From: Humibacillus sp. DSM 29435
GTDB taxonomy: Bacteria; Actinomycetota; Actinomycetes; Actinomycetales; Dermatophilaceae
Length of the DNA stretch: 64,000 nucleotides
Reading direction: 5' to 3'
Assembly: GCF_001758225.1 (NCBI RefSeq)
Contig: NZ_MAST01000012.1
Location: forward strand, 124,001 to 188,000
Positions 43,511 to 52,081 of this stretch are shown here, piece after piece; within the stretch, counting starts at the first letter, position 1; the number at the start of each line of letters is the position of its first letter. Position numbers and translations under genes: made by a program. The notes under the pieces were generated by a model that worked only from the letters and a program-made list of their open reading frames with translations, ran no database searches and had not been told where the DNA came from.

Positions 43511-45050
43511 TGCGCTTCACGGTGATGGTGGTTCCGTTGCTGTCACCATCGGGGTCGCTGTTGGCGATCGACGCGTACGTTGACGAGGCCTTGGCGACGT
43601 TGGTCACCCTGAGCACCGTCGACAGGGTGGACCGGCCGAGGGAGAAGCCGCCCAGCGTGCAGGTGCCGTTCGTCGCCGTGACGCAGGTCAAGGTGCCCTT
43701 GTGGCTGGTGAAGGTGGCGCTGACGGTTGCCCCTGAGACGGCTCTCCCGGTTGCGTCCAGCACCGTGGCGGTCACCCTCGGTTGCCACTTTCTCAACGAC
43801 GAAGCGGCGGTGGCATTGTCCAGGTCTCCGATGTGGTGGGTCGCCGGTGGCGGGGTGGACGTGGGCGTCGGAGTGAAGATGGCGGCCTGGTTCTGGAGCA
43901 CGACGTAAGACGAGTCGTAGTTCCTGTCGCTGTACCCGCCCGCGGCCAGGACCGTTCCGTTGGCCAGGGGGGTCAACGTGGCGTGGTCAGAGTTCCGACC
44001 GGGCACATCGGCCCAGGTGCGGGCCGTCGGACTGTAGACGTGGTCGACGTCAGCGGTGCTGCTGCCGCCGGTGGCCAGGATCGAACCGTTCGGGAGTGAA
44101 ACGAGCACGTCACCGCTGTACAGGGTGCCGGCGTCAATGGTCCAGCTGCCTGTGGTCGGGTCGACCTCCATGACCGTACCGGCACTTTGGGGGAACCAGA
44201 GGTAGTTCAAGACGCCGCCGCCGAGCATGACGTTGCCGTTGGGCAGGGCCGCGACGGTCACGTTGCGGTCGCCGGGATTCACCGGTGGCACGGGCAGGGT
44301 CGTCCAGGTGTCGGTGGCCCAGTGGTAAACCGATGGCCCCGTCATCGGCGCGCCTGGCATGCAGCAGGAGTACTCCATGGCCCGAAGGGTCACGACGTCA
44401 CCGCTGGCCAGCATGGTCGTGTCGTTGTTCGACGGTCTGGTCATGGCAGGCGCCGCGCCCAGGGCCCGCCAGGTGCGGTTGGCCGGGTTGTACTCGGCAG
44501 CTATGTCGCCCAGCACGAAGATGTGACCGTTGGGCAGCGTCGCGGCGAAGGTGGTGCTGTAGGTGGGCTCCGGCATAGGCGGGCCGACGGTCCAGACGTT
44601 GGTGGCCGGGTTGTACAGCTCGGTGGCAGTGCCCGCGCCCCCCGCGACGAGGACCGTGCCATCGGGCAGGGTCACGGCGGCGGCGTCGGCCACGGCAACG
44701 GGCAGGTCGGCAGCGGCCTGCCAGGTCCCGGTGCCGGGGTCGTACACCTCGCTGCTGGACAGCACGGCTTTGCTGGATACCCCGCCGGCGACCAGCACCC
44801 GCCCGTCGGCGAGGCGGGTGGCCGTGTGGCGCGCGCGAGCAGTGCTCAGAGGAGCGGTCGCGGCCCAACCGCTGATCGTCGCGGTGGGCGCTGCAACACT
44901 CGCTCCTGCGGGCGAGGCGACCACGAAGGCCGTCGCAACCATGGCGCCGGTGGCGACGAGCACGCCGGCAAAGCGGGTGAGGACGCGATCGCGGCGGCGT
45001 CGGTGCCCGGTCACCGGGCTTCCTCGTTCGATGGTGGATTGACTGGACAT
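43506..45050 (-). CDS. Secreted Kelch-repeat protein with C-terminal Ig-like domain
   Basis: 514 aa. Signal peptide (basic RRRRDR then VLVATGAMVATAFVVASPAGA, cleavage near residue 50). Residues 60-390 carry about six Kelch units with the pattern hhhhGG..., e.g. RLADGRVLVAGG, VYDPGTGTWQAAADLP, LPDGTVLVAGGAG, LYNPATNVWTVGPPM, LPNGSILATGG; they should form a beta-propeller. A Pro/Thr linker (FTPTPTSTPPPAT) leads to a C-terminal Ig-like fold (VTATVLDATGRAVSGATVSATFTSHKG, CVTATNGTCTLGG with a likely disulfide). GAAGGG lies upstream of the ATG. Probably exported and involved in surface or carbohydrate interaction (inference). Confidence 0.87.
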   Translation of the reverse strand: MSSQSTIERGSPVTGHRRRRDRVLTRFAGVLVATGAMVATAFVVASPAGASVAAPTATISGWAATAPLSTARARHTATRLADGRVLVAGGVSSKAVLSSSEVYDPGTGTWQAAADLPVAVADAAAVTLPDGTVLVAGGAGTATELYNPATNVWTVGPPMPEPTYSTTFAATLPNGHIFVLGDIAAEYNPANRTWRALGAAPAMTRPSNNDTTMLASGDVVTLRAMEYSCCMPGAPMTGPSVYHWATDTWTTLPVPPVNPGDRNVTVAALPNGNVMLGGGVLNYLWFPQSAGTVMEVDPTTGSWTIDAGTLYSGDVLVSLPNGSILATGGSSTADVDHVYSPTARTWADVPGRNSDHATLTPLANGTVLAAGGYSDRNYDSSYVVLQNQAAIFTPTPTSTPPPATHHIGDLDNATAASSLRKWQPRVTATVLDATGRAVSGATVSATFTSHKGTLTCVTATNGTCTLGGFSLGRSTLSTVLRVTNVAKASSTYASIANSDPDGDSNGTTITVKRT

Positions 45051-45107
45051 GGTGCGCCCTTCGGTCTGGTCAGTGGCGAACCGGTCCGTGACGGCCCCGT
45101 CGTCTCT

Positions 45108-45158
45108 AACGTCAATAGATGTGTCTCTTAGATTGACGTTCTACCAGGGTTCTGTCAA
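45108..45158. promoter_or_regulatory. AT-rich promoter region with GTCAAT repeats, upstream of the Kelch gene
   Basis: Perfect inverted repeat AACGTCAAT (45108-45116) / ATTGACGTT (45132-45140) with a 15-nt spacer, plus a third GTCAAT at about 45153-45158 which on the minus strand reads TTGACA, a consensus -35. The stretch is visibly AT-richer than its surroundings. Likely the Kelch gene promoter with an overlapping operator. No gene lies in 45051-45237. Confidence 0.5.
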
Positions 45159-45237
45159 TACACCTTGTTTATAGAGATTCGGTCGTCGACCATCGGCCCC
45201 AGGGCGTGCCCGTCACCGAGCAGGCAGAGCGCAGCGA

Positions 45238-45666
45238 TCAGGAGCCGAGGTGGGGGAACCAGATCGCGATCTCGCGGGCCGCCGACTTGGGCGAGTCAGA
45301 CCCGTGCACGATGTTCTCCTGGACCTTCAGGCCCCAGTCGCGGCCAAGGTCGCCCCGGATGCTGCCGGGCGCCGCCTCGGTGGGGTTGGTAGCCCCCGCC
45401 AGGCTGCGGAAGCCCTTGATGGAGTCGTGGCCCTCGATCACCACGGCGGTGACCGGGCCCGAGCTCATGAACTCGACGAGCGGCTCGTAGAACGGCTTAC
45501 CCTCGTGTTCGGCGTAGTGCGCGGCGAGGGCCTCACGCGTCGGGGTGAGCACGTCGAGGGCGACGAGCGTGTAGCCCTTGGCCTCGATGCGGCTCAGCAC
45601 CTCACCGGTGAGACCACGGCGGAAGCCGTCGGGCTTGACGAGGACGAGGGAGCGTTCGGTGGTCAC
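45238..45666 (-). CDS. ndk: Nucleoside diphosphate kinase
   Basis: 142 aa. Transfers gamma-phosphate between nucleotides through the active His in NIVHGSDS. Marks: RSLVLVKPDGFRRGL near the start, FMSSGPVTAVVIEGHDSIK, GATNPTEAAPGSIRGDLG. GTG start at 45666 with TAGGGT 6 nt upstream: a leaderless promoter inside or just after the DUF4233 gene end, besides read-through from folC. Confidence 0.96.
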   Translation of the reverse strand: MTTERSLVLVKPDGFRRGLTGEVLSRIEAKGYTLVALDVLTPTREALAAHYAEHEGKPFYEPLVEFMSSGPVTAVVIEGHDSIKGFRSLAGATNPTEAAPGSIRGDLGRDWGLKVQENIVHGSDSPKSAAREIAIWFPHLGS

Positions 45667-45670
45667 CCGG

Positions 45671-46117
45671 TCACCCTATCGGCCGTCCGGAGCCGTCTGG
45701 CTCGGCGGCCCGGCTAGGCTCGTCCCCTCCGGCCGCCGCTGCTGCCCGTCGGGCGTCGAGTCGGTCGACCTTGTCGCCCTGCACCAGGCAGCCCACCCAG
45801 AGGGCCAGAAAGATCAGCCACACGAAGAACATCATGGGCACGACGAGAGCGCTGAGCAGGGTCAGCCCCTGGATCACCCACCCGAACGTGACCCCCCAGG
45901 GCCGGCGCATCGAGCCCGCCGCCAGCACACAGAGCACCGCCAGACCGCAGCCAACCACCAGGTAGGTGGTGCCGCGTCCCTCACCACCGCCGGATGCCGT
46001 CACCGCCCTCGCCACCAGGGCTCCGAGGAACAGGCAGACCGACTGGCCGGCCAGCACCGTGGCCAGCATCCGATAGGTGAACTTGCCCGTGATGCCGTGG
46101 AAGACCAGGCCCCGCAT
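45671..46117 (-). CDS. DUF4233 membrane protein
   Basis: 148 aa, about four helices (MLATVLAGQSVCLFLGALVA, TTYLVVGCGLAVLCVLAAG, WGVTFGWVIQGLTLLSALVVPMMFFVWLIFLALWVGCL). DUF4233 genes typically sit between folC and ndk in actinobacteria, as here. Unknown function. The tail is Ala/Asp-rich. GGGGGA precedes the ATG. Confidence 0.88.
   Translation of the reverse strand: MRGLVFHGITGKFTYRMLATVLAGQSVCLFLGALVARAVTASGGGEGRGTTYLVVGCGLAVLCVLAAGSMRRPWGVTFGWVIQGLTLLSALVVPMMFFVWLIFLALWVGCLVQGDKVDRLDARRAAAAAGGDEPSRAAEPDGSGRPIG
45673..45678 (-). promoter_or_regulatory. -10 box of ndk (leaderless)
   Basis: TAGGGT on the minus strand, 6 nt before the GTG start, overlapping the last codons of the DUF4233 gene. 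Confidence 0.5.
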
Positions 46118-46129
46118 ACGATCCCCCGC

Positions 46130-46576
46130 TCAGTAGTTCTGGGTCGTGTCCCAGGACCGGATGATGGCCTGCGCCTCGCTCGAGCTGGCCCCGGTCGCCT
46201 CGGCGTACAGCCGCATCGCGTCATCGCGGCGGTCACCTGCAACCAGCTCGCTGATGCGCATTCTGGCCTCACCGGTGAGGCGCCCCTCGGTCCACGACGA
46301 GGCCGCGTCGCGCACTCCCGGGCCGACACCCGGCACGAACCAGGTGTCGATGGTCTTCTTCGCGTCGGCCAGGGGCACCCCCGTGGCGTCGCGATAGAGC
46401 TTGATGGCGTTGATCTTGTGCCCCGCCGAGATCTCACGGCTCACCTCGGCGCGCACGGCCTCCGTCAGGCCGCTGCGTGTGCGCTCGCTGTCGCGGCGGC
46501 CGACGATGCGCCCGTAGAGCACCACGCCGGCGGCGACGAGGGCGAGAATCAGAACGAGCTTGACGATGGGAGGCAC
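46130..46576 (-). CDS. Membrane-anchored protein with two bL12 C-terminal-domain-like repeats
   Basis: 148 aa. N-terminal helix (VKLVLILALVAAGVVLYG) followed by two similar helical units: KINAIKLYRDATGVPLADAKK (residues about 53-75) and RRDDAMRLYAEATGASSSEAQ (about 115-135). The first matches the K-I-x2-I-K-x2-R-x2-TG-x2-L-x2-AK pattern of ribosomal L7/L12 C-terminal domains. Whether it binds translation factors or only reuses the fold is unknown. GTG start; 15 nt after folC and 12 nt before DUF4233, so in the folC-ndk operon. Confidence 0.7.
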   Translation of the reverse strand: MPPIVKLVLILALVAAGVVLYGRIVGRRDSERTRSGLTEAVRAEVSREISAGHKINAIKLYRDATGVPLADAKKTIDTWFVPGVGPGVRDAASSWTEGRLTGEARMRISELVAGDRRDDAMRLYAEATGASSSEAQAIIRSWDTTQNY

Positions 46577-46591
46577 GCTCTCAGCCTACGG

Positions 46592-47980
46592 CTACACCTC
46601 GGTGCGGCCGAGCAGCATCCGCACCTCACCGGCCGTGATGACCGAGCCCGTCGCCACGACCCCTCCCCCCATGCCGTTCTCCTCGGCCAGGGTGACAGCC
46701 TGTTCGAGGGCGTCGGGCAGGTCGCGCACGACCGTGACGCGTGACTCGCCGAACAGCTCGACGGCCAGCTCGCCCAGGCGATCAGGAGCCATGGCCCGTG
46801 GCGAGCTGCTGCGTGTGACGACGATGTGGTCGAAGGCAGGCTCGAGCACCTCGAGGATGCCGGCGGCATCCTTGTCGGCGACGATCCCCACCAGCCCGAC
46901 GGTCGTGGTGAAGGCGAACGACTCCTCCAGAGCCGCCACGAGAGAGTGGGCGCCGTGCGGGTTGTGGGCGGCGTCGACGAGCACGGTGGGGCTGCGGCGA
47001 ACGATCTCCAGGCGTCCCGGCGAGCTCATGGCCTCACACGCCGTGCGCAGCACGTCGATCTCGAGCGCTTGGGCCCCGCCACCGAGGAAGGCCTCGGCCG
47101 CGGCCACGGCAGTCGCCAGGTTGTGGGCCTGGTGAGCCCCGAACAGAGGCAGGAACAGATCGGGGTACTCGGCGGCCAGGCCGCGCAGCGACACCAGCTG
47201 ACCGCCGATACCGGGCTCGCGCGCGAGCACGCCGAAGTCCTGCTCCTCGAACACGATTCGGGCCCCGACCTCGTCGGCCCGCTCGCGCAGCACGCCGACG
47301 ACGTCCTGCGCCTGCTCGGCCGAGACGGTGATGGAGTCGGCTTTGATGATGCCGCTCTTCTCGCGCGCGATGTCGACGACGTCGTCACCCAGCAGGTGCG
47401 TGTGGTCGAGGTCGACCGGCGTGATGACGGCGACCTGGCCGTCAGCCACGTTCGTCGCATCCCACGAGCCGCCGAGCCCGACCTCGATGACGGCGACATC
47501 GACCGGGGCGTCCGCGAAGGCGGCGAAGGCCACCGCGACGAGCACCTCGAAGAAGTTCATCCGGCGACCGCCGGTCGCGAGTGAGCGCGCGTCGACGATC
47601 TCGACCAGGGGCGCGATGTCGTCATAGGCGGCGATGAACTTCTCACGCGGGATCGGCTTGCCCATCAACGTGATCCGCTCGCGGATGTCGTGCAGGTGCG
47701 GCGACGTGAACCGACCGGTCGAGAGGCCGGCCTCACGCAGGATGCTGTCGATCATCCGGCTCGTCGAGGTCTTGCCGTTGGTACCCGTCAGGTGGATGAC
47801 GGGGTAGGACTTCTGCGGATCACCGGCGAGCTCCATGACGGCTTCGATGCGCTCGAGAGACGGGCCCACATCGTTCTCGGGGGCGCGAGCGATGATCGCC
47901 TCCTCGATCTGACGCATGCGCTTCATCTGCTCGAGGTTCGCGGCCGCCGCGCGGGCCGCCTCGTCGGGACGCCCGTTCAT
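46592..47980 (-). CDS. folC: Bifunctional folylpolyglutamate / dihydrofolate synthase
   Basis: 462 aa Mur-ligase-like ATPase adding glutamates to folates. P-loop VIHLTGTNGKTSTSRM, FTSPHLHDIRERI, VEVGLGGSWDATNV, ITPVDLDHTHLLG, and the C-terminal domain marker LVDAAHNPHGAHSL. The extra 40-residue N-terminal helix region (EQMKRMRQIEEAIIAR) is common in actinobacterial FolC. ATG overlaps the GNAT stop by four bases. Confidence 0.95.
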   Translation of the reverse strand: MNGRPDEAARAAAANLEQMKRMRQIEEAIIARAPENDVGPSLERIEAVMELAGDPQKSYPVIHLTGTNGKTSTSRMIDSILREAGLSTGRFTSPHLHDIRERITLMGKPIPREKFIAAYDDIAPLVEIVDARSLATGGRRMNFFEVLVAVAFAAFADAPVDVAVIEVGLGGSWDATNVADGQVAVITPVDLDHTHLLGDDVVDIAREKSGIIKADSITVSAEQAQDVVGVLRERADEVGARIVFEEQDFGVLAREPGIGGQLVSLRGLAAEYPDLFLPLFGAHQAHNLATAVAAAEAFLGGGAQALEIDVLRTACEAMSSPGRLEIVRRSPTVLVDAAHNPHGAHSLVAALEESFAFTTTVGLVGIVADKDAAGILEVLEPAFDHIVVTRSSSPRAMAPDRLGELAVELFGESRVTVVRDLPDALEQAVTLAEENGMGGGVVATGSVITAGEVRMLLGRTEV

Positions 47981-48507
47981 GTGGCGTCCGCTCCGTTACC
48001 GAGATCCTTGGACATCCAGACGCTGTCGGGCATGCCGGAACCGCCTTTCTCAACCTGGGTCGTCACGAAGCCGTGCTTGACGTAGAACCGGGCCGCCTGC
48101 TCGTTGCCGGCGATGTGCGACAGCACGAGGGTGCGGTGGCCTGCCGCAACGGCCCGCTGCTCGACCTCTCGCAGCAGGGCCGAACCGATGCCCTTGCCGT
48201 GTTGGCCCGGCAGCACGTACAGCTTCCAGAGCACCACGTGATCGTCCTGCACCCCGTGGGTGGCGACTCCGATCACCTCGTCGCCGAGCACCGCCACGAG
48301 CGTGCGACCGGCGCGGATCGAGGCCGTCACGGCGTCTCGGGTCCACCACTTGGCCAGACCCATCGCGACGTACTCGGGCCCGGCGATCGGTTCGTAGGTG
48401 GCCAGCCAGGTGCGGTGCCCGACCGAGATCGCCCCCGAGAGGTCGTCGCCGCGCGCCGTGCGGATCTGCACGGATGCCGGGCTCTTCGCGCTGTCGGTCG
48501 TGCTCAC
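47977..48507 (-). CDS. GNAT family N-acetyltransferase
   Basis: 176 aa single GNAT domain: [71 protein letters not shown] (acetyl-CoA loop Q-H-G-K-G-I-G), [19 protein letters not shown]. Substrate unknown. It overlaps both neighbours by four bases (ileS stop upstream, folC start downstream), so it is translationally locked into the ileS-folC operon. Confidence 0.88.
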   Translation of the reverse strand: MSTTDSAKSPASVQIRTARGDDLSGAISVGHRTWLATYEPIAGPEYVAMGLAKWWTRDAVTASIRAGRTLVAVLGDEVIGVATHGVQDDHVVLWKLYVLPGQHGKGIGSALLREVEQRAVAAGHRTLVLSHIAGNEQAARFYVKHGFVTTQVEKGGSGMPDSVWMSKDLGNGADAT

Positions 48508-51500
48508 GCCTTCACCACCAGGATCGTGGCAGCGTGGTTGTCGCCGACGACGACCGGTGTGCCGGCACCGGCGGGAAGCGGGCGCTCCGGCCCCCCCGAC
48601 GCGAAGGCCGCCGCCAGAGTCTCCTCGACGATGAGGTCTCGGTGGGTCACCGTGGCCTCGAACACCTCAGGCTCGCCCGAGATGGTCAGGCGGATGCGGT
48701 CGCTGACGTGCAGGCCGGCATCGCGGCGGGCCTGCTGCACGGCCCGCACCAGGTCGCGCGCGACGCCCTCGGTGGCCAGCGCCGGCGTGACCACGGTGTC
48801 GAGTGCGACGAACCCACCACCGGGCAGCATGGCCGTCGCCCGCTCGGACGGTTCGGCGTTCGCGGCAGTACCCGCAACACCGTTGGCGACCACGGTCTCG
48901 AGCGAGTACTCCCCCGCGACCAGCTCGAGCCCTCCCGCAGTGACGACACCGTCGGCGACCGACCAGTCGCCCGACTTGCTGCCCTTGATGGCGAGCTGCA
49001 CGTTGCGGCCCAACCGCGGGCCGGCAGCACGGGCGTTGACGGTCAGACGCTGGCTCACCCCGAAGTCGGCCTCACTGGCGGCGGCGAGGTCGACCAGCTC
49101 GAGCGCCTTGACGTTCACCTCGTCACAGACGAGGCCGCGGAACGGCTCAAGGGCCGAGGGGTCGTGGGTCACGACGGTCAGGCGCGCGAGGGGCAGCCGG
49201 GCGCGGAGCGACCGTGCCTTGCGCAGGCTCGAGGCCACCGAGCACACCTCTCGCGCATGGTCCATGGCGGAGACCAGCGCCGCGTCGGCCGGGAGGTCAC
49301 CAGCCTGCGGGTAGTCGGTGAGGTGCACCGATCGGCCACCGGTGAGCCCGCGCCAGATCTCCTCGGTGACGAGCGGCAGCAGGGGCGCCACGGTGCGGGT
49401 CACCGTCTCGAGCGCGGTGTACAGGGTGTCGAAGGCTGCGTACGACTCGGCGGTCTCACCGCCCCAGAACCGGTCACGCGAGCGCCGGATGTACCAGTTG
49501 GTCAGCACGTCGAGAAAGCCTCGCATCGTGTCGCACGCCGCGGCGATCTCGTAGGCGTCGAGATGCTGCTGCATGTCGCTGACAAAGTCGTGCAGCTTGG
49601 CCAGCAGATAGCGGTCGAGCACGTCGGTCGACGCGGTCGACCACTTGGCCTCGTAGCCGTCACCACCGTTCGCCGTGTTGGCGTAGAGCGCGAAGAACGA
49701 CCAGGCGTTCCAGAGTGGGATCATGACCTGGCGTACACCGTCACGGATGCCCTGCTCGGTGACCACGAGGTTGCCCCCGCGCAGGATCGGGCTGCTCATC
49801 AGGAACCACCGCATGGCGTCGGCGCCGTCGCGGTCGAAGACCTCGCGCACGTCGGGGTAGTTGCGCAGCGACTTGCTCATCTTCTGCCCGTCGGAGCCGA
49901 GCACGATGCCGTGGCTGACGCAGGTCTTGAACGCCGGCCGGTCGAACAGGGCCGTGGCGAGCACGTGCATCAGATAGAACCAGCCGCGGGTCTGCCCGAT
50001 GTACTCGACGATGAAGTCGCCCGGGTAATGGTGCTCGAACCACTCCGTGTTCTCGAACGGATAGTGCACCTGGGCGTAGGGCATCGAGCCGGAGTCGAAC
50101 CATACGTCGAAGACGTCCTCGATGCGGCGCATGGTCGACTGCCCCTGCTCGGGCGTGCGCGGGTCGTCAGGGTTGGGCCGGGTCAGCTCGTCGATGTACG
50201 GCCGGTGCAGGTCGGTCACCGGGCGCCCGAAGTCGGCCTCCAGCTCGGCGAAGGAGCCGTAGACGTCGACGCGCGGATACCGCGGGTCATCAGACTTCCA
50301 CACCGGGATCGGGCTGCCCCAGAAGCGGTTTCGCGAGATCGACCAGTCACGGGCGTTGGCCAGCCACTTGCCGAACTGACCGTCACGGATGTGCGACGGG
50401 GTCCACTCGATCTGCTGGTTGAGCTCGAGCATGCGGTCCTTGAACTTCGTCACCTCGACGAACCAGCTCGAGACGGCCATGTAGATGAGCGGCTCGCGGC
50501 AGCGCCAGCAGTGCGGGTAGCTGTGGTCGTACGTCTCACGGCGCAGCAGCACCGTGCCGGGCGTGACCGAACCCGTGTCGCCCTCGCTTCGGGTCGCGGC
50601 CTTGAGGTGGTCGATGATGTGCAGGTTCGCGTCGAAGACCTGCATGCCCTCGTAGTCGCTGACCGGGAAGGTGAACCGGCCGTCAGGGCCGACGGGCATC
50701 ACGGGAACGATGCCTGCGGCATCCGTGACGATCTTGTCCTCCTCACCGAAAGCGCCGGCGGTGTGCACGAGCCCGGTGCCGTCCTCGGTGGTGACGAAGT
50801 CGGCGGCGAACACGCGGTGCGCGCGTTCGTGGCCAAGGTAGTAGCTCATCGGCGGCGTGAAGGAGCGACCCAACAGGTCGGCGCCCGTGAGCCGCTCGAC
50901 CACCCGGTCGTCGAGGGTGGCCAGGTCGACGTCGGGGCCGAAGAGGTCCTTGGCGTAGGCGGCGAGGCGCGCGGCACCGATGACGTAGCGCTCCGTGGTG
51001 CCGGTCGGAAAGTCAGCCTCCACGACGACGTAGTCGATGTCGGGGCCGACCATGATGCCGAGGTTGGCCGGCAGGGTCCACGGGGTCGTGGTCCAGACCA
51101 GGGCCAGCTCGCCCGTCTCGAGGCGCAGCCCGATGGTGACCGCTGGGTCCTGCCGCATCTTGTAGACGTCGTCGTCCATGCGCAGCTCGTGGTTGCTCAG
51201 CGGCGTCTGGTCGTTCCAGCAGTAGGGCAGCACCCGGAAGCCCTCGTAGACCAGACCCTTGTCGTGCAGGGTCTTGAAGGCCCAGATGACCGACTCCATG
51301 TAGCCGGGGTCGAGAGTCTTGTAGTCGTGGTCGAAGTCGACCCAGCGCGCCTGCCGCGTGACGTACTCCTGCCACTCCCCGGTGTACTTCAGCACCGAGC
51401 TGCGGCACGCCTCGTTGAACCGGTCGATCCCGAGATCGAGGATGTCCTGCTTGGTCTTCAGGCCGAGCTGGCGCTGCGCCTCGAGCTCGGCCGGCAGCCC

Positions 51501-51833
51501 GTGGGTGTCCCACCCGAACCGGCGCTCGACGCGCTTGCCGCGCATCGTCTGGTAGCGCGGCACGATGTCCTTGACGTAGCCGGTGAGCAGGTGGCCGTAG
51601 TGCGGCAGCCCGTTCGCGAAGGGCGGGCCGTCGTAGAAGACGAACTCGTTGTCGCCGTCGGTGCCCGCATCGCGGTTCTCGACCGACGCGACGAACGTGC
51701 CGTCGGCGTCCCAGTACCTCAGCACCCGTTCCTCGATCTCGGGGAACCGCGGGTTCGAGGGGACAGTGGTGGCACGGCCGGTCACTGCGTCGGCAGACGG
51801 CTCGTCGGTGGTGGTGACCTTGGGGTAGGTCAT
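48504..51833 (-). CDS. ileS: Isoleucine--tRNA ligase
   Basis: 1109 aa, the long form. Class I synthetase: HIGH-type motif GLPHYGH near residue 95, editing domain, KMSKS in [14 protein letters not shown], and an anticodon-binding/C-terminal region. [21 protein letters not shown]-like N-terminal context ([19 protein letters not shown]) is characteristic of IleRS. The ATG at 51833 is chosen over 51863 because AGGAG lies 9 nt upstream. Preceded by a T-box riboswitch and followed by GNAT, folC and others. Confidence 0.96.
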   Translation of the reverse strand: MTYPKVTTTDEPSADAVTGRATTVPSNPRFPEIEERVLRYWDADGTFVASVENRDAGTDGDNEFVFYDGPPFANGLPHYGHLLTGYVKDIVPRYQTMRGKRVERRFGWDTHGLPAELEAQRQLGLKTKQDILDLGIDRFNEACRSSVLKYTGEWQEYVTRQARWVDFDHDYKTLDPGYMESVIWAFKTLHDKGLVYEGFRVLPYCWNDQTPLSNHELRMDDDVYKMRQDPAVTIGLRLETGELALVWTTTPWTLPANLGIMVGPDIDYVVVEADFPTGTTERYVIGAARLAAYAKDLFGPDVDLATLDDRVVERLTGADLLGRSFTPPMSYYLGHERAHRVFAADFVTTEDGTGLVHTAGAFGEEDKIVTDAAGIVPVMPVGPDGRFTFPVSDYEGMQVFDANLHIIDHLKAATRSEGDTGSVTPGTVLLRRETYDHSYPHCWRCREPLIYMAVSSWFVEVTKFKDRMLELNQQIEWTPSHIRDGQFGKWLANARDWSISRNRFWGSPIPVWKSDDPRYPRVDVYGSFAELEADFGRPVTDLHRPYIDELTRPNPDDPRTPEQGQSTMRRIEDVFDVWFDSGSMPYAQVHYPFENTEWFEHHYPGDFIVEYIGQTRGWFYLMHVLATALFDRPAFKTCVSHGIVLGSDGQKMSKSLRNYPDVREVFDRDGADAMRWFLMSSPILRGGNLVVTEQGIRDGVRQVMIPLWNAWSFFALYANTANGGDGYEAKWSTASTDVLDRYLLAKLHDFVSDMQQHLDAYEIAAACDTMRGFLDVLTNWYIRRSRDRFWGGETAESYAAFDTLYTALETVTRTVAPLLPLVTEEIWRGLTGGRSVHLTDYPQAGDLPADAALVSAMDHAREVCSVASSLRKARSLRARLPLARLTVVTHDPSALEPFRGLVCDEVNVKALELVDLAAASEADFGVSQRLTVNARAAGPRLGRNVQLAIKGSKSGDWSVADGVVTAGGLELVAGEYSLETVVANGVAGTAANAEPSERATAMLPGGGFVALDTVVTPALATEGVARDLVRAVQQARRDAGLHVSDRIRLTISGEPEVFEATVTHRDLIVEETLAAAFASGGPERPLPAGAGTPVVVGDNHAATILVVKA

Positions 51834-51879
51834 GCTCGGCTCTCCTGGCGTTCGTGTGGTCATGCTCCAACACGAGGAC

Positions 51880-52060
51880 GACGTCTCCGCCGCGGTGCCA
51901 CCCCGCTTGCCGGATGCCGTGTGCTCACTCCCGTGAGCGGCATCCGACCGCTCTTGCCGAAGGCTGTGACGAAGCCCATCCGTCCGGTTCTAGTGAGGCT
52001 CGCTGACGCGGTCCTGTTCTTCCGGAGGCTCGCCGCTGATGACGGCTCGAACGCCTGTGC
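51880..52060 (-). ncRNA. T-box riboswitch of ileS
   Basis: The ileS leader contains the T-box core AAGCGGGGTGGCACCGCGG (51890-51908, minus strand; UGGC bulge pairs with the uncharged tRNA end). Upstream, GTCATCAGC holds the isoleucine specifier ATC at 52038-52040 beside a stem closed by GCGG/CCGC, resembling the ultrashort stem I of actinobacterial ileS T-boxes. A GATGCCG/CGGCATC stem lies just before the core. The core is near the Shine-Dalgarno and no U-tract terminator is seen, so control is probably translational. Boundaries are approximate. Confidence 0.87.
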
Positions 52061-52065
52061 CCAGA

Positions 52066-52071
52066 AGTCTA
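52066..52071 (-). promoter_or_regulatory. -10 box of the ileS T-box transcript
   Basis: TAGACT on the minus strand, a few bases upstream of the T-box leader. It shares the central TA with the plus-strand -10 of the FAD oxidase gene. Confidence 0.5.
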
Positions 52072-52075
52072 GCCT
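52070..52075 (+). promoter_or_regulatory. -10 box of the FAD oxidase gene (leaderless)
   Basis: TAGCCT on the plus strand, 6 nt before the GTG at 52082. Overlaps the divergent ileS -10 by two bases, so the two promoters should exclude each other. Confidence 0.55.
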
Positions 52076-52081
52076 GAGAGG

